From: Lachnospiraceae bacterium
GTDB lineage: Bacteria > Bacillota > Clostridia > Lachnospirales > Lachnospiraceae
Direction of reading: 5' to 3'
Length of the DNA stretch: 64,000 bases
NCBI GenBank assembly: GCA_017470985.1
Contig: JAFUXA010000005.1
Span: forward strand, 42,312-106,311
The notes beneath the pieces are model-generated. The model made no database searches and was not told the DNA's origin. It worked only from the letters and a program-made list of their open reading frames with translations. Shown in pieces: positions 8,469-16,066 of the stretch. Position numbers and translations under genes: made by a program. Position 1 is the stretch's first letter. Each line of letters starts with the position of its first letter.

Positions 8469-9614
8469 TTAATACTCATCCAGAAAATGATGACGCTGAC
8501 CATGCTTCTTATAAGCAATAACTGTATCTACATTAACATTTTCTACGCTCTTGAAAATGTTGGACTCCACATAAGGGTTGACCTCCTTAAGTTGAGCAAT
8601 CAATTTCTTGGTCTCAAGACGCTTTGATGAAGTCGTTCCATCCTCGTGACAAGTTGAACAAGTATCTGTAAAATGGCATGCGCATTGTAAGAAATGTAAA
8701 TTGTTATAATCGCGCCATGCACATATGTCACTTTCTCTCACCAGATAGAGAGGACGGATAAGCTCCATTCCCTCAAAGTTGGTACTGTGAAGTTTCGGCA
8801 TCATGGTCTGAACCTGTGCGCCATATAACATGCCCATAAGAATTGTCTCAATAACATCATCATAATGATGTCCAAGGGCAATTTTGTTGCAGCCCAACTC
8901 CTTGGCCTTGTTATATAGATAACCTCTGCGCATTCTGGCGCATAGATAGCATGGATTCTTGTCAATGGTATCTACCGCATCGAAAATATCACTTTCGAAT
9001 ATTGTAATTGGAATGCCTAAAGCCTTGGCATTGCTTTCTATCAATGCTCTGTTATCCTTGTTATAACCCGGATCCATTACCATAAATGTCAATTCAAAAT
9101 TGCACTGTCTATGCTTCTGTATCTCCTGAAAGAGCTTCGCCATAAGCATAGAATCCTTGCCGCCTGAGATACATACCGCAATATGGTCTCCCTCTTCTAT
9201 AAGTCTGTATGTCTTGCAGGCTTTGGCAAATGGTGTGAAAAGCTGCTTGTGAAACTTCTTCTGAATGCTCCTCTCCGCACGCTCTCTGCGCTCTTCCAAA
9301 GAACTGTCCTCAGAAACCTGGGCACACACATATCCCGTGTAACCACCCTTTAGACTGTAGCACTCTCGACCTTTAAGTATATCTGTCACATCCATGTCTC
9401 TGGTCTTTCTGCCAAAATCACAATAGAAAACCAATTTCTTGTCTGCAGGAATGGCCTCTATTGCTGATATTGTCTCCTCTGTCATCTCATCCATAGATAT
9501 AGCTATAGCCCCAGGCATCATACCGTATTCCCTGGCATTCTCATCTCTGATATCTATGAATACATATGCATCTTCAGGTAATTGTTCCAACCTGTCTAAT
9601 GTAATCTCAATCAT
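8469..9614 (-). CDS. Rhodanese-TtcA-type ATP pyrophosphatase fusion, probable tRNA thiolation enzyme
   Basis: A fusion of two sulfur-handling domains in 381 residues. Residues about 1-100 are a rhodanese domain with the persulfide cysteine Cys65 in FYCDFGRKT. Residues about 125-325 are a PP-loop ATPase of the TtcA/TilS superfamily with SGGKDS at 150-155, Cys222 and Cys225 in NPCYLCARMRRG, and a cysteine cluster at 311-322 (CAC, CSTC). TtcA installs 2-thiocytidine at tRNA position 32 using an iron-sulfur cluster. Fusing a rhodanese suggests that sulfur is delivered in the same polypeptide. The exact tRNA position modified cannot be told. The start has a rather distant AAGGAG site. Confidence 0.82.
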   Translation of the reverse strand: MIEITLDRLEQLPEDAYVFIDIRDENAREYGMMPGAIAISMDEMTEETISAIEAIPADKKLVFYCDFGRKTRDMDVTDILKGRECYSLKGGYTGYVCAQVSEDSSLEERRERAERSIQKKFHKQLFTPFAKACKTYRLIEEGDHIAVCISGGKDSMLMAKLFQEIQKHRQCNFELTFMVMDPGYNKDNRALIESNAKALGIPITIFESDIFDAVDTIDKNPCYLCARMRRGYLYNKAKELGCNKIALGHHYDDVIETILMGMLYGAQVQTMMPKLHSTNFEGMELIRPLYLVRESDICAWRDYNNLHFLQCACHFTDTCSTCHEDGTTSSKRLETKKLIAQLKEVNPYVESNIFKSVENVNVDTVIAYKKHGQRHHFLDEY

Positions 9615-9693
9615 TTCTATCTATAATACTCCTTATACCTATATGCGTATAACTCGCCCCGCTTATTTGATACTTAAGTAGTCTACCACAAAT

Positions 9694-10461
9694 CTAATGA
9701 AATTTCCGCAAAACATCTAAGCCTAATAACAAAGCTTTCTCGTGAGATGCTATTCCAAAATCTCTGGCATCATATTCATGCACATTTGCTAGGGAATCTG
9801 CGGTAAAGAGAAACTGTCCAAACTCCGCACCCTGCTTTCTACAGACACTGGCCAGAGCAGCACACTCCATTTCTACAACCGAGCAGCCTTCTTCCAAACG
9901 ATATTTTACCATATCCTGTGTCTCTCTAAAAAATCCATCTGTAGTCCAGGTTGTGCAAGTGACAAATGGCAGGTTGTGAGACTCAAAAATCGCTTCTATT
10001 GCAGCAATAGGTGCTTCATCCAATTCTATATACCTCTCAGCCGGTAAATATTTATAAGATGCACCCTCATCTCTCATCGCTTTTACCGGAACTATAAAAG
10101 CATTTTCCTGAAACTCTGCCAATACACCACACGAGCCCACTGCAATTATTTTGCGACAACCGCATGCTATTAAATAATCCATAAGAGATGCTGCTGCCGG
10201 TGCTCCAATTGTGGGCTGAACCAGACAGACATCTTCCCCATCTTCATGTAAAATATAAACCTTAATAATATGGGAAAATGTAATAAACTCATCAACGATT
10301 TCTGCATTATGCTTTTCGGCATATTCATGAACTGTATCTCCGAGAAACGCAAAGAGACATTTCTCTGGTAAATGCACATTGACACTATCATGATTAGGCG
10401 CAATAACCGGCGCTGATGAATCATCATATTCTAGTATTGGTATTTCGTTCTTAATAATCAT
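9694..10461 (-). CDS. Nucleoside phosphorylase (uridine phosphorylase-like)
   Basis: PNP/UDP-type phosphorylase of 255 residues that splits a nucleoside with phosphate into base and ribose-1-phosphate. Family signatures include the phosphate-site GSCGVL (about 128-133) and the ribose-site VVEMECAAL (about 197-205). The Met-Glu-Cys sequence resembles uridine phosphorylase-like proteins, but the base specificity is not certain. An AGGAGG site lies just upstream of ATG 10461. A separate nucleoside uptake operon with a uridine kinase occurs at 39-45 kb, consistent with pyrimidine salvage in this organism. Confidence 0.85.
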   Translation of the reverse strand: MIIKNEIPILEYDDSSAPVIAPNHDSVNVHLPEKCLFAFLGDTVHEYAEKHNAEIVDEFITFSHIIKVYILHEDGEDVCLVQPTIGAPAAASLMDYLIACGCRKIIAVGSCGVLAEFQENAFIVPVKAMRDEGASYKYLPAERYIELDEAPIAAIEAIFESHNLPFVTCTTWTTDGFFRETQDMVKYRLEEGCSVVEMECAALASVCRKQGAEFGQFLFTADSLANVHEYDARDFGIASHEKALLLGLDVLRKFH

Positions 10462-10604
10462 GATAGTACCTCCTGATAATATATTATTGGCATATCTACA
10501 CTGTCAATTTCTTTGTAATTGTTATTTATAACATAATCTCTTCTATAATTGTATATATTTTGCGACATTATTGCCACGAATGACATATTTCATTAAAATA
10601 TTTC

Positions 10605-10643
10605 TAAAAAAAGAACTCAACACCTATTTTGTGCCGAGTTCTT
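10605..10643 (-). terminator. Terminator after the membrane-anchored protein at 10659-11474
   Basis: A 13-bp stem with G-U pairs (arms at 10611-10623 and 10631-10643) is followed on the minus strand by a run of seven T. Confidence 0.85.
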
Positions 10644-10658
10644 CATACCACTCAAATA

Positions 10659-11474
10659 TTAATCAAGTTCAATTAGTTCTTTTACAATTCTTTCCTCTAT
10701 ATCTTTTTGCTGTGATGCTGTTAAATAATCTGAAACTCTAATTAAACAGGTACCTACTACATCCCTAGAGCCCGCAGAATAGAATATATCAACACTATTA
10801 ATATATTCAGCTCTTTTTTCAGCATCTTGCGGATTTGCATAAACCTCTATACATCCTCCGCCATCAGTTCCTTTGTCTACAATATCTATATAATCACCAT
10901 CTGCTTCAATTCCCTCATACTCAAAATAAATACTTGCAGTATAACCACCTTGCTTATTCAGTAAACCATTTGGATCATTATCCTCCGTAACTGCCTCTAT
11001 TCCTTTCACTCCCTCAACTCGACTTAGTCTTTCTATAATAAATTTCTCATTTGGATTTGTAACCTGCTTTAATTGCTTTATACTGTTTTCTAGATTTACT
11101 CGTGCAACTCTTAATCCATGAAGTATGTCATAATAGTCGACATCTACATTAATACTTTCAGTTGCCGCAATAATATCTTTTGTTCTCCATGGCATTTTTT
11201 CTGGCAAGACAACTTTCGTCTTCTCTGCAGTTTGCAACTCTTCTAATGCATTAGTTTTATATATTTCTTCAAACGGCTGTTCACCAGAATCAATTATTTT
11301 TTGTAATTCATTAATCGATGCATCCAATGATTTATTCTTTTCATACACGCAATTATATGCATCATCATATTTCTTTACAGCCTCATTATGTGGTTTCACA
11401 ACAAACATATATCCTAATGCTATTATTGCTATAACTGCTGCAATCAAAATAATTATTTTTGTTACTCTTTTCAT
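10659..11474 (-). CDS. Membrane-anchored protein of unknown function, predicted MerR target
   Basis: Not recognised as a named family. The frame is open from 11519, but Met16 at 11474 has an AAAGGGGAA site and the upstream ATG lies inside the predicted -10 region, so 11474 is chosen (271 residues). After MKRVTK comes one transmembrane segment (about 7-26), then an extracytoplasmic part with a helical stretch (about 30-150) and a C-terminal alpha/beta region with EGVKGIEAVTEDNDPNG and an acidic IDIVDKGTDGGG segment. The promoter carries a MerR-type dyad shared with the merR gene about 2 kb upstream, so it probably belongs to that regulon. Confidence 0.7.
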   Translation of the reverse strand: MKRVTKIIILIAAVIAIIALGYMFVVKPHNEAVKKYDDAYNCVYEKNKSLDASINELQKIIDSGEQPFEEIYKTNALEELQTAEKTKVVLPEKMPWRTKDIIAATESINVDVDYYDILHGLRVARVNLENSIKQLKQVTNPNEKFIIERLSRVEGVKGIEAVTEDNDPNGLLNKQGGYTASIYFEYEGIEADGDYIDIVDKGTDGGGCIEVYANPQDAEKRAEYINSVDIFYSAGSRDVVGTCLIRVSDYLTASQQKDIEERIVKELIELD

Positions 11475-11517
11475 TTCGCTTTCCCCTTTGATTATTATAT
11501 ATGACATCCTATATAAC

Positions 11518-11548
11518 ACTTTAATCTATGACACTGTGTCACAGTCAA
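11518..11548 (-). promoter_or_regulatory. Promoter with MerR-type operator in a 19-bp spacer
   Basis: On the minus strand TTGACT (11543-11548) and TAAAGT (11518-11523) are exactly 19 bp apart. Within the spacer lies a dyad, CTATGACA (11526-11533) and TGTCACAG (11537-11544). The overlong 19-bp spacer with an internal dyad is the hallmark of MerR-activated promoters. The half-site matches the one before the merR gene at 13685-13715. Confidence 0.7.
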
Positions 11549-11569
11549 CCGTAGGTGTAATAATCATTT

Positions 11570-12340
11570 CTATAAAAATTCAACTTCAAGCTTTACACTT
11601 GGCGCGAGTTTTGAAATCAATGGCTGATACATTTCCCAAATAGTCATTTTAGCAAAGCGATTTGCATACTCATCCTGACCAGTTTCAGTAAGCTTTGCCT
11701 CCATTTTTTCTCTTGCACCATTTTCCAGTTTTGTAATATCTTCAGGCTTAATATTAATATCGCCAAGTGCCAACAATCCCTTCTCAGGATCGTTATATTG
11801 TATTTTATCAGCCGGTATATTAATCTCTTCACGCTCTGGTTTTGGTATATACATGGTTACAACTTTATTCTGTTCATCATAATCGATGCTAGCCTTGTTC
11901 AATTTAGCTAAGTCAACTGTATAAACCACTGTTCCGTTATATGTAAGAACCTGAGACTTGTTAAATATTTTAAAATTTAATAATCCTGTATCAGTCAAAG
12001 TCACAGCATCACTCACCTGTGCCTGGTAAACTTCTACTTTCTTTAATTGCTCCGTATCGCCCAAAACTGCCTCTGCGAAATCTGCAGATGTATAGCCTCG
12101 AAGTCCATCATCATCTAGAACTAAATCATGAGAATCTGCTGCCGCCCCCTGCTTTAATTGATCCTTTACATCATTTTTCTTTTTGATAAGGAAAAAATAT
12201 CCACATAACAACAAAGCAACCACAACCACCACCGGTATCACTCTAGTTAATAGAAATCGCTTAAGATTTTCATCTCTCATGCCTTTCTTGACTGTCTCTT
12301 CAACATCCTTTAATAAATCTTCTTTTTCCTTCTTTTCCAT
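11570..12340 (-). CDS. DUF4230 membrane-anchored protein
   Basis: A 256-residue protein with a charged N-terminus (about 1-25), one transmembrane helix at about 29-50 and an outside domain of the DUF4230 type: a beta-rich stretch with VVYTVDLAKLNKASIDYDEQ and VTMYIPKP, then a helical end. The function of DUF4230 is unknown. The gene lies 37 bp after the Mor-like regulator gene and is probably cotranscribed with it. It ends just before the MerR-type promoter of the next gene. Confidence 0.75.
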   Translation of the reverse strand: MEKKEKEDLLKDVEETVKKGMRDENLKRFLLTRVIPVVVVVALLLCGYFFLIKKKNDVKDQLKQGAAADSHDLVLDDDGLRGYTSADFAEAVLGDTEQLKKVEVYQAQVSDAVTLTDTGLLNFKIFNKSQVLTYNGTVVYTVDLAKLNKASIDYDEQNKVVTMYIPKPEREEINIPADKIQYNDPEKGLLALGDINIKPEDITKLENGAREKMEAKLTETGQDEYANRFAKMTIWEMYQPLISKLAPSVKLEVEFL

Positions 12341-12377
12341 GTTTAAACTCCTCTTGCTTTATTTATAAAAATTTATA

Positions 12378-12653
12378 TTATGGCTTCTTCTTTATATCGC
12401 TTGCAATTTGCCGAACTCTTCGTTCTGATAGCCCCACAGTTCTTGCTATCTCAGAAGCAGACATATCTCCCCAATTATCTCTGATAAATTCTCTTGTATA
12501 TTCCTTGGAATACAATCTCTGCGGAAATGTCACATTTGTACCTGAAAATTGCTTCCATATTTTATTAACCGCAGCATCTCCAAGTATTTCTGCCAGTTCG
12601 CCATATATGCCGGCATACCGCTTTGGACTTTCCTTCAATCTCGCCACCTCCAT
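12378..12653 (-). CDS. Small Mor-type helix-turn-helix DNA-binding protein
   Basis: A 91-residue protein similar to the Mor transcription activator fold: an N-terminal helical part (YGELAEILGDAAVNKIWKQF) and a C-terminal helix-turn-helix at about 63-86 (SASEIARTVGLSERRVRQIA). Mor was first known from phage Mu, but stand-alone copies are common on clostridial chromosomes. ATG 12653 has no upstream ribosome site; a GGAGGT inside the frame points to the TTG at 12638 as an alternative start. No phage genes are nearby, so it is not taken as prophage evidence. Confidence 0.7.
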   Translation of the reverse strand: MEVARLKESPKRYAGIYGELAEILGDAAVNKIWKQFSGTNVTFPQRLYSKEYTREFIRDNWGDMSASEIARTVGLSERRVRQIASDIKKKP

Positions 12654-12769
12654 TATCTTTTTAAGTTTACATTTTCCGCAGTCTCAATATCCTCTGTTAA
12701 TTACATATGAAATTTGCTCTACTAATTTCCCATTTCTCATTTTTGACCTCCCCCGCAATTTACCAGTAT

Positions 12770-12811
12770 CAAACAAAATATAGGCGCATACTCGTCACTG
12801 AATACGCGCCT
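12770..12811 (-). terminator. Terminator after the merR operon
   Basis: A 12-bp stem (arms 12782-12793 and 12800-12811, core GGCGC/GCGCC) followed on the minus strand by ATATTTTGTTTG. It ends the merR-membrane protein operon. Confidence 0.75.
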
Positions 12812-12844
12812 GCTTTAATCTCATTATGTTAAGTCAAACAAATC

Positions 12845-13336
12845 CTACATAGCTTCTATCATTTTCTGCTCCACTCTCAGCATAACTTCTGTATAATACT
12901 TCATCTCTGCATCATTAAGATCAGTTTTCAATTCCTCTGATGCTTGTACGAAATCAGAGTATTCCTGCATCATATCCGCATACTCCATTATCATCGATGT
13001 ATCAGCAGGATTTTGTTTATACTTCTTCATAAAATCCACATACTCATCCATGAATGACTCATAACTATCTAAGAATTCTTTTACATCTGGAGATATTTCT
13101 TCATTACTTGGTTCTGTTTCATTCTCAAGCTCCTCGAAATCATCCCCATTTGCTTCTTCATTAGTCTCAGCAGACCATGAAGACATATTTTCTTCCATTA
13201 TTCTATAGAAGTCATCTGTAGCCTTTTGTTCTGCTTTTAACTTCTCCATTTTATAATGATATACTCCTACTCCCACTACTCCTGCGATTATTGCAACCAC
13301 AACAATTGCAATAATAACGATTGTCTTCTTTTTCAT
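12845..13336 (-). CDS. Membrane-anchored acidic protein, DUF6591-like
   Basis: A 163-residue protein with a transmembrane segment at about 6-26, a very acidic linker (about 55-85, rich in Glu, Asp and Asn) and a helical C-terminal domain (about 88-163) with EFLDSYESFMDEYVDFMKKY, which resembles DUF6591. Function unknown; such domains are usually exported and single-pass. Its ATG overlaps the merR stop by four bases (13333-13336), so the two are cotranscribed and the protein is probably induced by the MerR signal. Confidence 0.75.
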   Translation of the reverse strand: MKKKTIVIIAIVVVAIIAGVVGVGVYHYKMEKLKAEQKATDDFYRIMEENMSSWSAETNEEANGDDFEELENETEPSNEEISPDVKEFLDSYESFMDEYVDFMKKYKQNPADTSMIMEYADMMQEYSDFVQASEELKTDLNDAEMKYYTEVMLRVEQKMIEAM

Positions 13337-13674
13337 AATAAATCTCCTCCATTTTGCTTGATAATCTGTTTAGTAACATTAATATTTTCTTGTAAATATG
13401 CTTCTTCATTTTGCAATTTACATAAATGTTCCTGCATTAGTTTAACATCATAATAATTAGGTTTATCCAACAACTCCCTAATTACTTTTACAGGAACCTT
13501 GGCTCGGCGATATTTTATAACCACCTTCAGTCGGGTTAGGTCTTTCTCATCATAAACTCGATATCCGTTCTCCTTTCTTCTTGGAACAACCAAACCCATT
13601 TCGTCATAATAATGTAGCATTCTCGTAGATATATTCAGCATCTTTACTACATCTTTTGCCATCAATTCTTTCAT
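13333..13674 (-). CDS. MerR family transcriptional regulator
   Basis: A 113-residue regulator. The winged helix-turn-helix is at about 6-75 with the typical ISTRMLHYYDEMGLVVPRRKENGYRVYDEKDL sequence features (family consensus RxYDxxGL and YRxYxxxDL), followed by a dimerisation coiled coil at about 80-105. There is hardly any C-terminal effector domain, so the inducer is unknown; no metal-binding cysteine pair is seen apart from one Cys. It appears autoregulated, since its own promoter carries the dyad. It forms an operon with the DUF6591-like protein. Confidence 0.9.
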   Translation of the reverse strand: MKELMAKDVVKMLNISTRMLHYYDEMGLVVPRRKENGYRVYDEKDLTRLKVVIKYRRAKVPVKVIRELLDKPNYYDVKLMQEHLCKLQNEEAYLQENINVTKQIIKQNGGDLL

Positions 13675-13684
13675 AGCACCTCCG

Positions 13685-13715
13685 ATTCTAAACTATGACA
13701 CGATGTCATAGTCAA
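13685..13715 (-). promoter_or_regulatory. merR promoter with operator in a 19-bp spacer
   Basis: On the minus strand TTGACT (13710-13715) and TAGAAT (13685-13690) are 19 bp apart. The spacer contains the perfect dyad CTATGACA (13693-13700), three bases, TGTCATAG (13704-13711). Layout and half-sites match the promoter at 11518-11548. Confidence 0.75.
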
Positions 13716-13740
13716 TAACTACGAGGACAAATCCCTCACA

Positions 13741-13940
13741 TAGGGGGTTGAAATTCTTGCGAACTTTTCCTCATATCGGAAGTTGAAATTTTTGCGAAGC
13801 ACTTCTCTATATTAGAAATTGAAAATTTCGCGAAGTATTTCTCTATATCAGAAATTGAAAATCCTGCGAAGTTTTCTCTGCATCAGAAGCTGAAAATCCT
13901 GCGAAGTTTTCTCTGCATCAGAAGCTGAAAATTATACGAA
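13741..13940. repeat. Degenerate 35-36 bp tandem repeat, about six units
   Basis: The landmark GCGAA (ACGAA in the last unit) recurs at 13759, 13794, 13830, 13866, 13901 and 13936, i.e. every 35, 36, 36, 35 and 35 bases. The unit reads roughly GCGAAGTTTTCTCTGCATCA followed by GAAGCTGAAAATCCT; the last full copies are almost identical and the early ones have diverged. There are no spacers between copies, so this is not CRISPR. Stop codons and the 35-bp period argue against a coding repeat. It fills most of the gap between the rpiB terminator and the merR promoter. Confidence 0.85.
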
Positions 13941-13946
13941 CAAAAA

Positions 13947-13987
13947 CGCAAAAAAGAACACGCAAACCGTTAGGCTTACGCGCTCTT
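13947..13987 (-). terminator. Terminator of the RpiB-like gene
   Basis: A 15-bp stem rich in G-U pairs (arms 13954-13968 and 13973-13987, loop of four) with a run of T following on the minus strand. Confidence 0.85.
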
Positions 13988-14023
13988 AATTATTTTTACT
14001 CTCTATTTAATTAACACACTCTT

Positions 14024-14485
14024 TTATGACAAGCTCTTACACAACTCATCATTTATTTCTTTTACTTTATCTCTTCTGCGGACATATTTCTCTGCTGTGA
14101 GCGGTTCAGTACACATCCATGTCTTCACTATTTCCATTGCTATCATTTCACCAATAAGCTTTCCACCCAGACACAATACATTGGCGTCGTTATGCTCTCG
14201 TGATAGCTGTGCGCAAAATGGATCCTGACATACGCAGGCGTAGATTCCCTTTACTTTGTTGGCAATCATGGCACTTCCATAACCAACACCATCAACAAAT
14301 ATTCCTCGGTCACACTCACCTTTGCCCACAGCCATTGCTGCAGGATATACATAATCCGACAAGTCACAGGATTCTCCATCATATGTTCCAAAATCTTTCA
14401 CCTCATGACCTTGTGACTCCAGATAATCTTTGATTACATTTTTCAAAGCTGTTCCTGCATGATCATTTGCCATTGCTATCTTCAT
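14024..14485 (-). CDS. RpiB/LacAB-family sugar-phosphate isomerase with Asp in place of the catalytic Cys
   Basis: A 153-residue aldose-ketose isomerase of the RpiB/LacA/LacB family. It keeps the NDH motif (Asn7-Asp8-His9), the REHND loop with His98 and the GVGYGSAMIANK phosphate-binding loop. In Escherichia coli RpiB the base is Cys66 in ICGTG; here the same place reads VDGVG with Asp65. Mycobacterial RpiB also lacks this Cys and uses a nearby Glu, so activity is plausible, but ribose-5-phosphate may not be the substrate. A good ribosome site precedes ATG 14485. It is monocistronic with its own terminator. The function call is family-level only. Confidence 0.8.
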   Translation of the reverse strand: MKIAMANDHAGTALKNVIKDYLESQGHEVKDFGTYDGESCDLSDYVYPAAMAVGKGECDRGIFVDGVGYGSAMIANKVKGIYACVCQDPFCAQLSREHNDANVLCLGGKLIGEMIAMEIVKTWMCTEPLTAEKYVRRRDKVKEINDELCKSLS

Positions 14486-14517
14486 AATGCCTACCTCCTT
14501 TTTTCATATATTAATAG

Positions 14518-15972
14518 TTACATTTCCATTATGGTATAAGTATCTCTGCTCTTCTTAGATTCATATAGCGCCTCATCAGCTACACTAATCATATTATTTA
14601 CAAGATCTGTTCCCAGAGCACACCCAAAACTCATGGACAAATGTATCTCAGGATGGTTGTTAATTTTCAACGTCTTCACCTTAGATCTCAGATACTGAAG
14701 TTTCTCTTCCATAATTTCTTTGGTAATATCAGAAAATACCATCATAAATTCATCACCACCATAGCGAAGTACCACATCATCTTTTCTGACTGAATGTTCT
14801 AGAAGCTCCGCTACTTTTTGAATGGCTTCGTCTCCAGCCTGGTGTCCGGCGCTATCATTTACCATCTTGAAATAATCAATATCTGCCATAACCACAGAAT
14901 TACAAGGCTCAAATATAAGCTTCTCATCCAGATATCTTCTATTGCGCACCTTGGACAGAGAATCGATATAAATCTCAGCTTCATACTCAGAAATCATCTT
15001 CTGCTGGGCCATATACTGTAGCTTCGTCTCTGTTGTGTCCTGGCAACCATATACTATGTGAGCAATACTTCCATCCTCATTTCTATCACCTACCAGGAAT
15101 ATTCCAGTAAACCAACGATTTGCACCTTCACTATAAAACTCCATACTACTAGAGCCATTTTCCGCAACAGCTTCTATTATTTTATCCTTATCCAACCACT
15201 CATAAAGACTCTGACGAAAACTCTCCGCCACCGAAGCATCCACATTGTTCCTAAGAAACTGAAATGCATCAGGAACCTTTTCCACCATTTCCACATATTC
15301 GTTGGTGCTTATCATACGATAGCTCATATCCTGCACATCAATAAAGATTGAGAAATTAAATGCTCTTCCCAGAGATTCCACGATTTTCAGATAATCCTTC
15401 AAATCTTTCTGAGCCGTAATATCTCTATAACAACCCATGTATATTTCCAGGGAACCATCCTCCGGACGTCTAACAAATCTACCTGCGCCTGTCACCCAGA
15501 TAATACTTCCATCCTTTTTTACCATGCGATATGTGGCATGAGTTATGTCCGGCAGACTACGATGAATACGAACTGAATCCCAGAATAATTTAACAAGACC
15601 ATCTCGCTCCTCTGGAACCAATGTCTTGACCCAGCTATCAAACTCATTTGGCAAATCATCTAATCCCTCGTATCCCAGCATCATTCTAGTTTCGTCATTA
15701 AATTCAAAGCTTGTGAGATTCTCGTCGCGATCAAATGTGCAGAAATACATACCAGCCTTCAAACCTTTGGCAAACATGTCCTCTCTAATTCTGGCAATAC
15801 GGCATTTTGCATTGGCCTCCTCGATTCTGACATTACATTCCTTCAGAATATCACGCTGACTCTCAGGATAAGATTCTATGTCAAATAATGGTACATCGTC
15901 CTCCAGAAATATACTCTCTTCAGCATCAAACTCTCCTACACCATTATCAATATCATATCGCTTTTCACTCAT
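14518..15972 (-). CDS. PAS-GGDEF diguanylate cyclase
   Basis: Makes the second messenger cyclic di-GMP. The frame is open from 16029, but Met20 at 15972 has a GGGAGG site and is taken as the start (484 residues). A PAS-like domain with a PAC end (WVTGAGRFVRRPEDG, CYRDITAQK) lies at about 65-200, a second sensor-like region at about 205-325 ending in YGCQDTTETK, and the GGDEF domain at about 330-484. The active-site GGDEF is at 405-409 and an inhibitory site RKDD lies five residues before it, so product feedback is expected. No signal peptide or membrane helix is seen, so sensing is cytoplasmic. Confidence 0.9.
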   Translation of the reverse strand: MSEKRYDIDNGVGEFDAEESIFLEDDVPLFDIESYPESQRDILKECNVRIEEANAKCRIARIREDMFAKGLKAGMYFCTFDRDENLTSFEFNDETRMMLGYEGLDDLPNEFDSWVKTLVPEERDGLVKLFWDSVRIHRSLPDITHATYRMVKKDGSIIWVTGAGRFVRRPEDGSLEIYMGCYRDITAQKDLKDYLKIVESLGRAFNFSIFIDVQDMSYRMISTNEYVEMVEKVPDAFQFLRNNVDASVAESFRQSLYEWLDKDKIIEAVAENGSSSMEFYSEGANRWFTGIFLVGDRNEDGSIAHIVYGCQDTTETKLQYMAQQKMISEYEAEIYIDSLSKVRNRRYLDEKLIFEPCNSVVMADIDYFKMVNDSAGHQAGDEAIQKVAELLEHSVRKDDVVLRYGGDEFMMVFSDITKEIMEEKLQYLRSKVKTLKINNHPEIHLSMSFGCALGTDLVNNMISVADEALYESKKSRDTYTIMEM

Positions 15973-16066
15973 ATAACTCGCCTCCCAATGTCCGTCTCTT
16001 ACGTCCTTTTTCCAAATCCAGAGACGCAAGCAACTTATAAGTCTCTCTATATAATCTCAGTCTACA

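Noticed and set aside
12378-12653. Prophage remnant because of the Mor-like protein
   Set aside because: No integrase, portal, capsid or lysis gene is near; stand-alone Mor-like proteins are common on clostridial chromosomes.
13741-13940. CRISPR array
   Set aside because: The 35-36 bp units follow each other with no unique spacers, vary among copies, and no cas gene is nearby.
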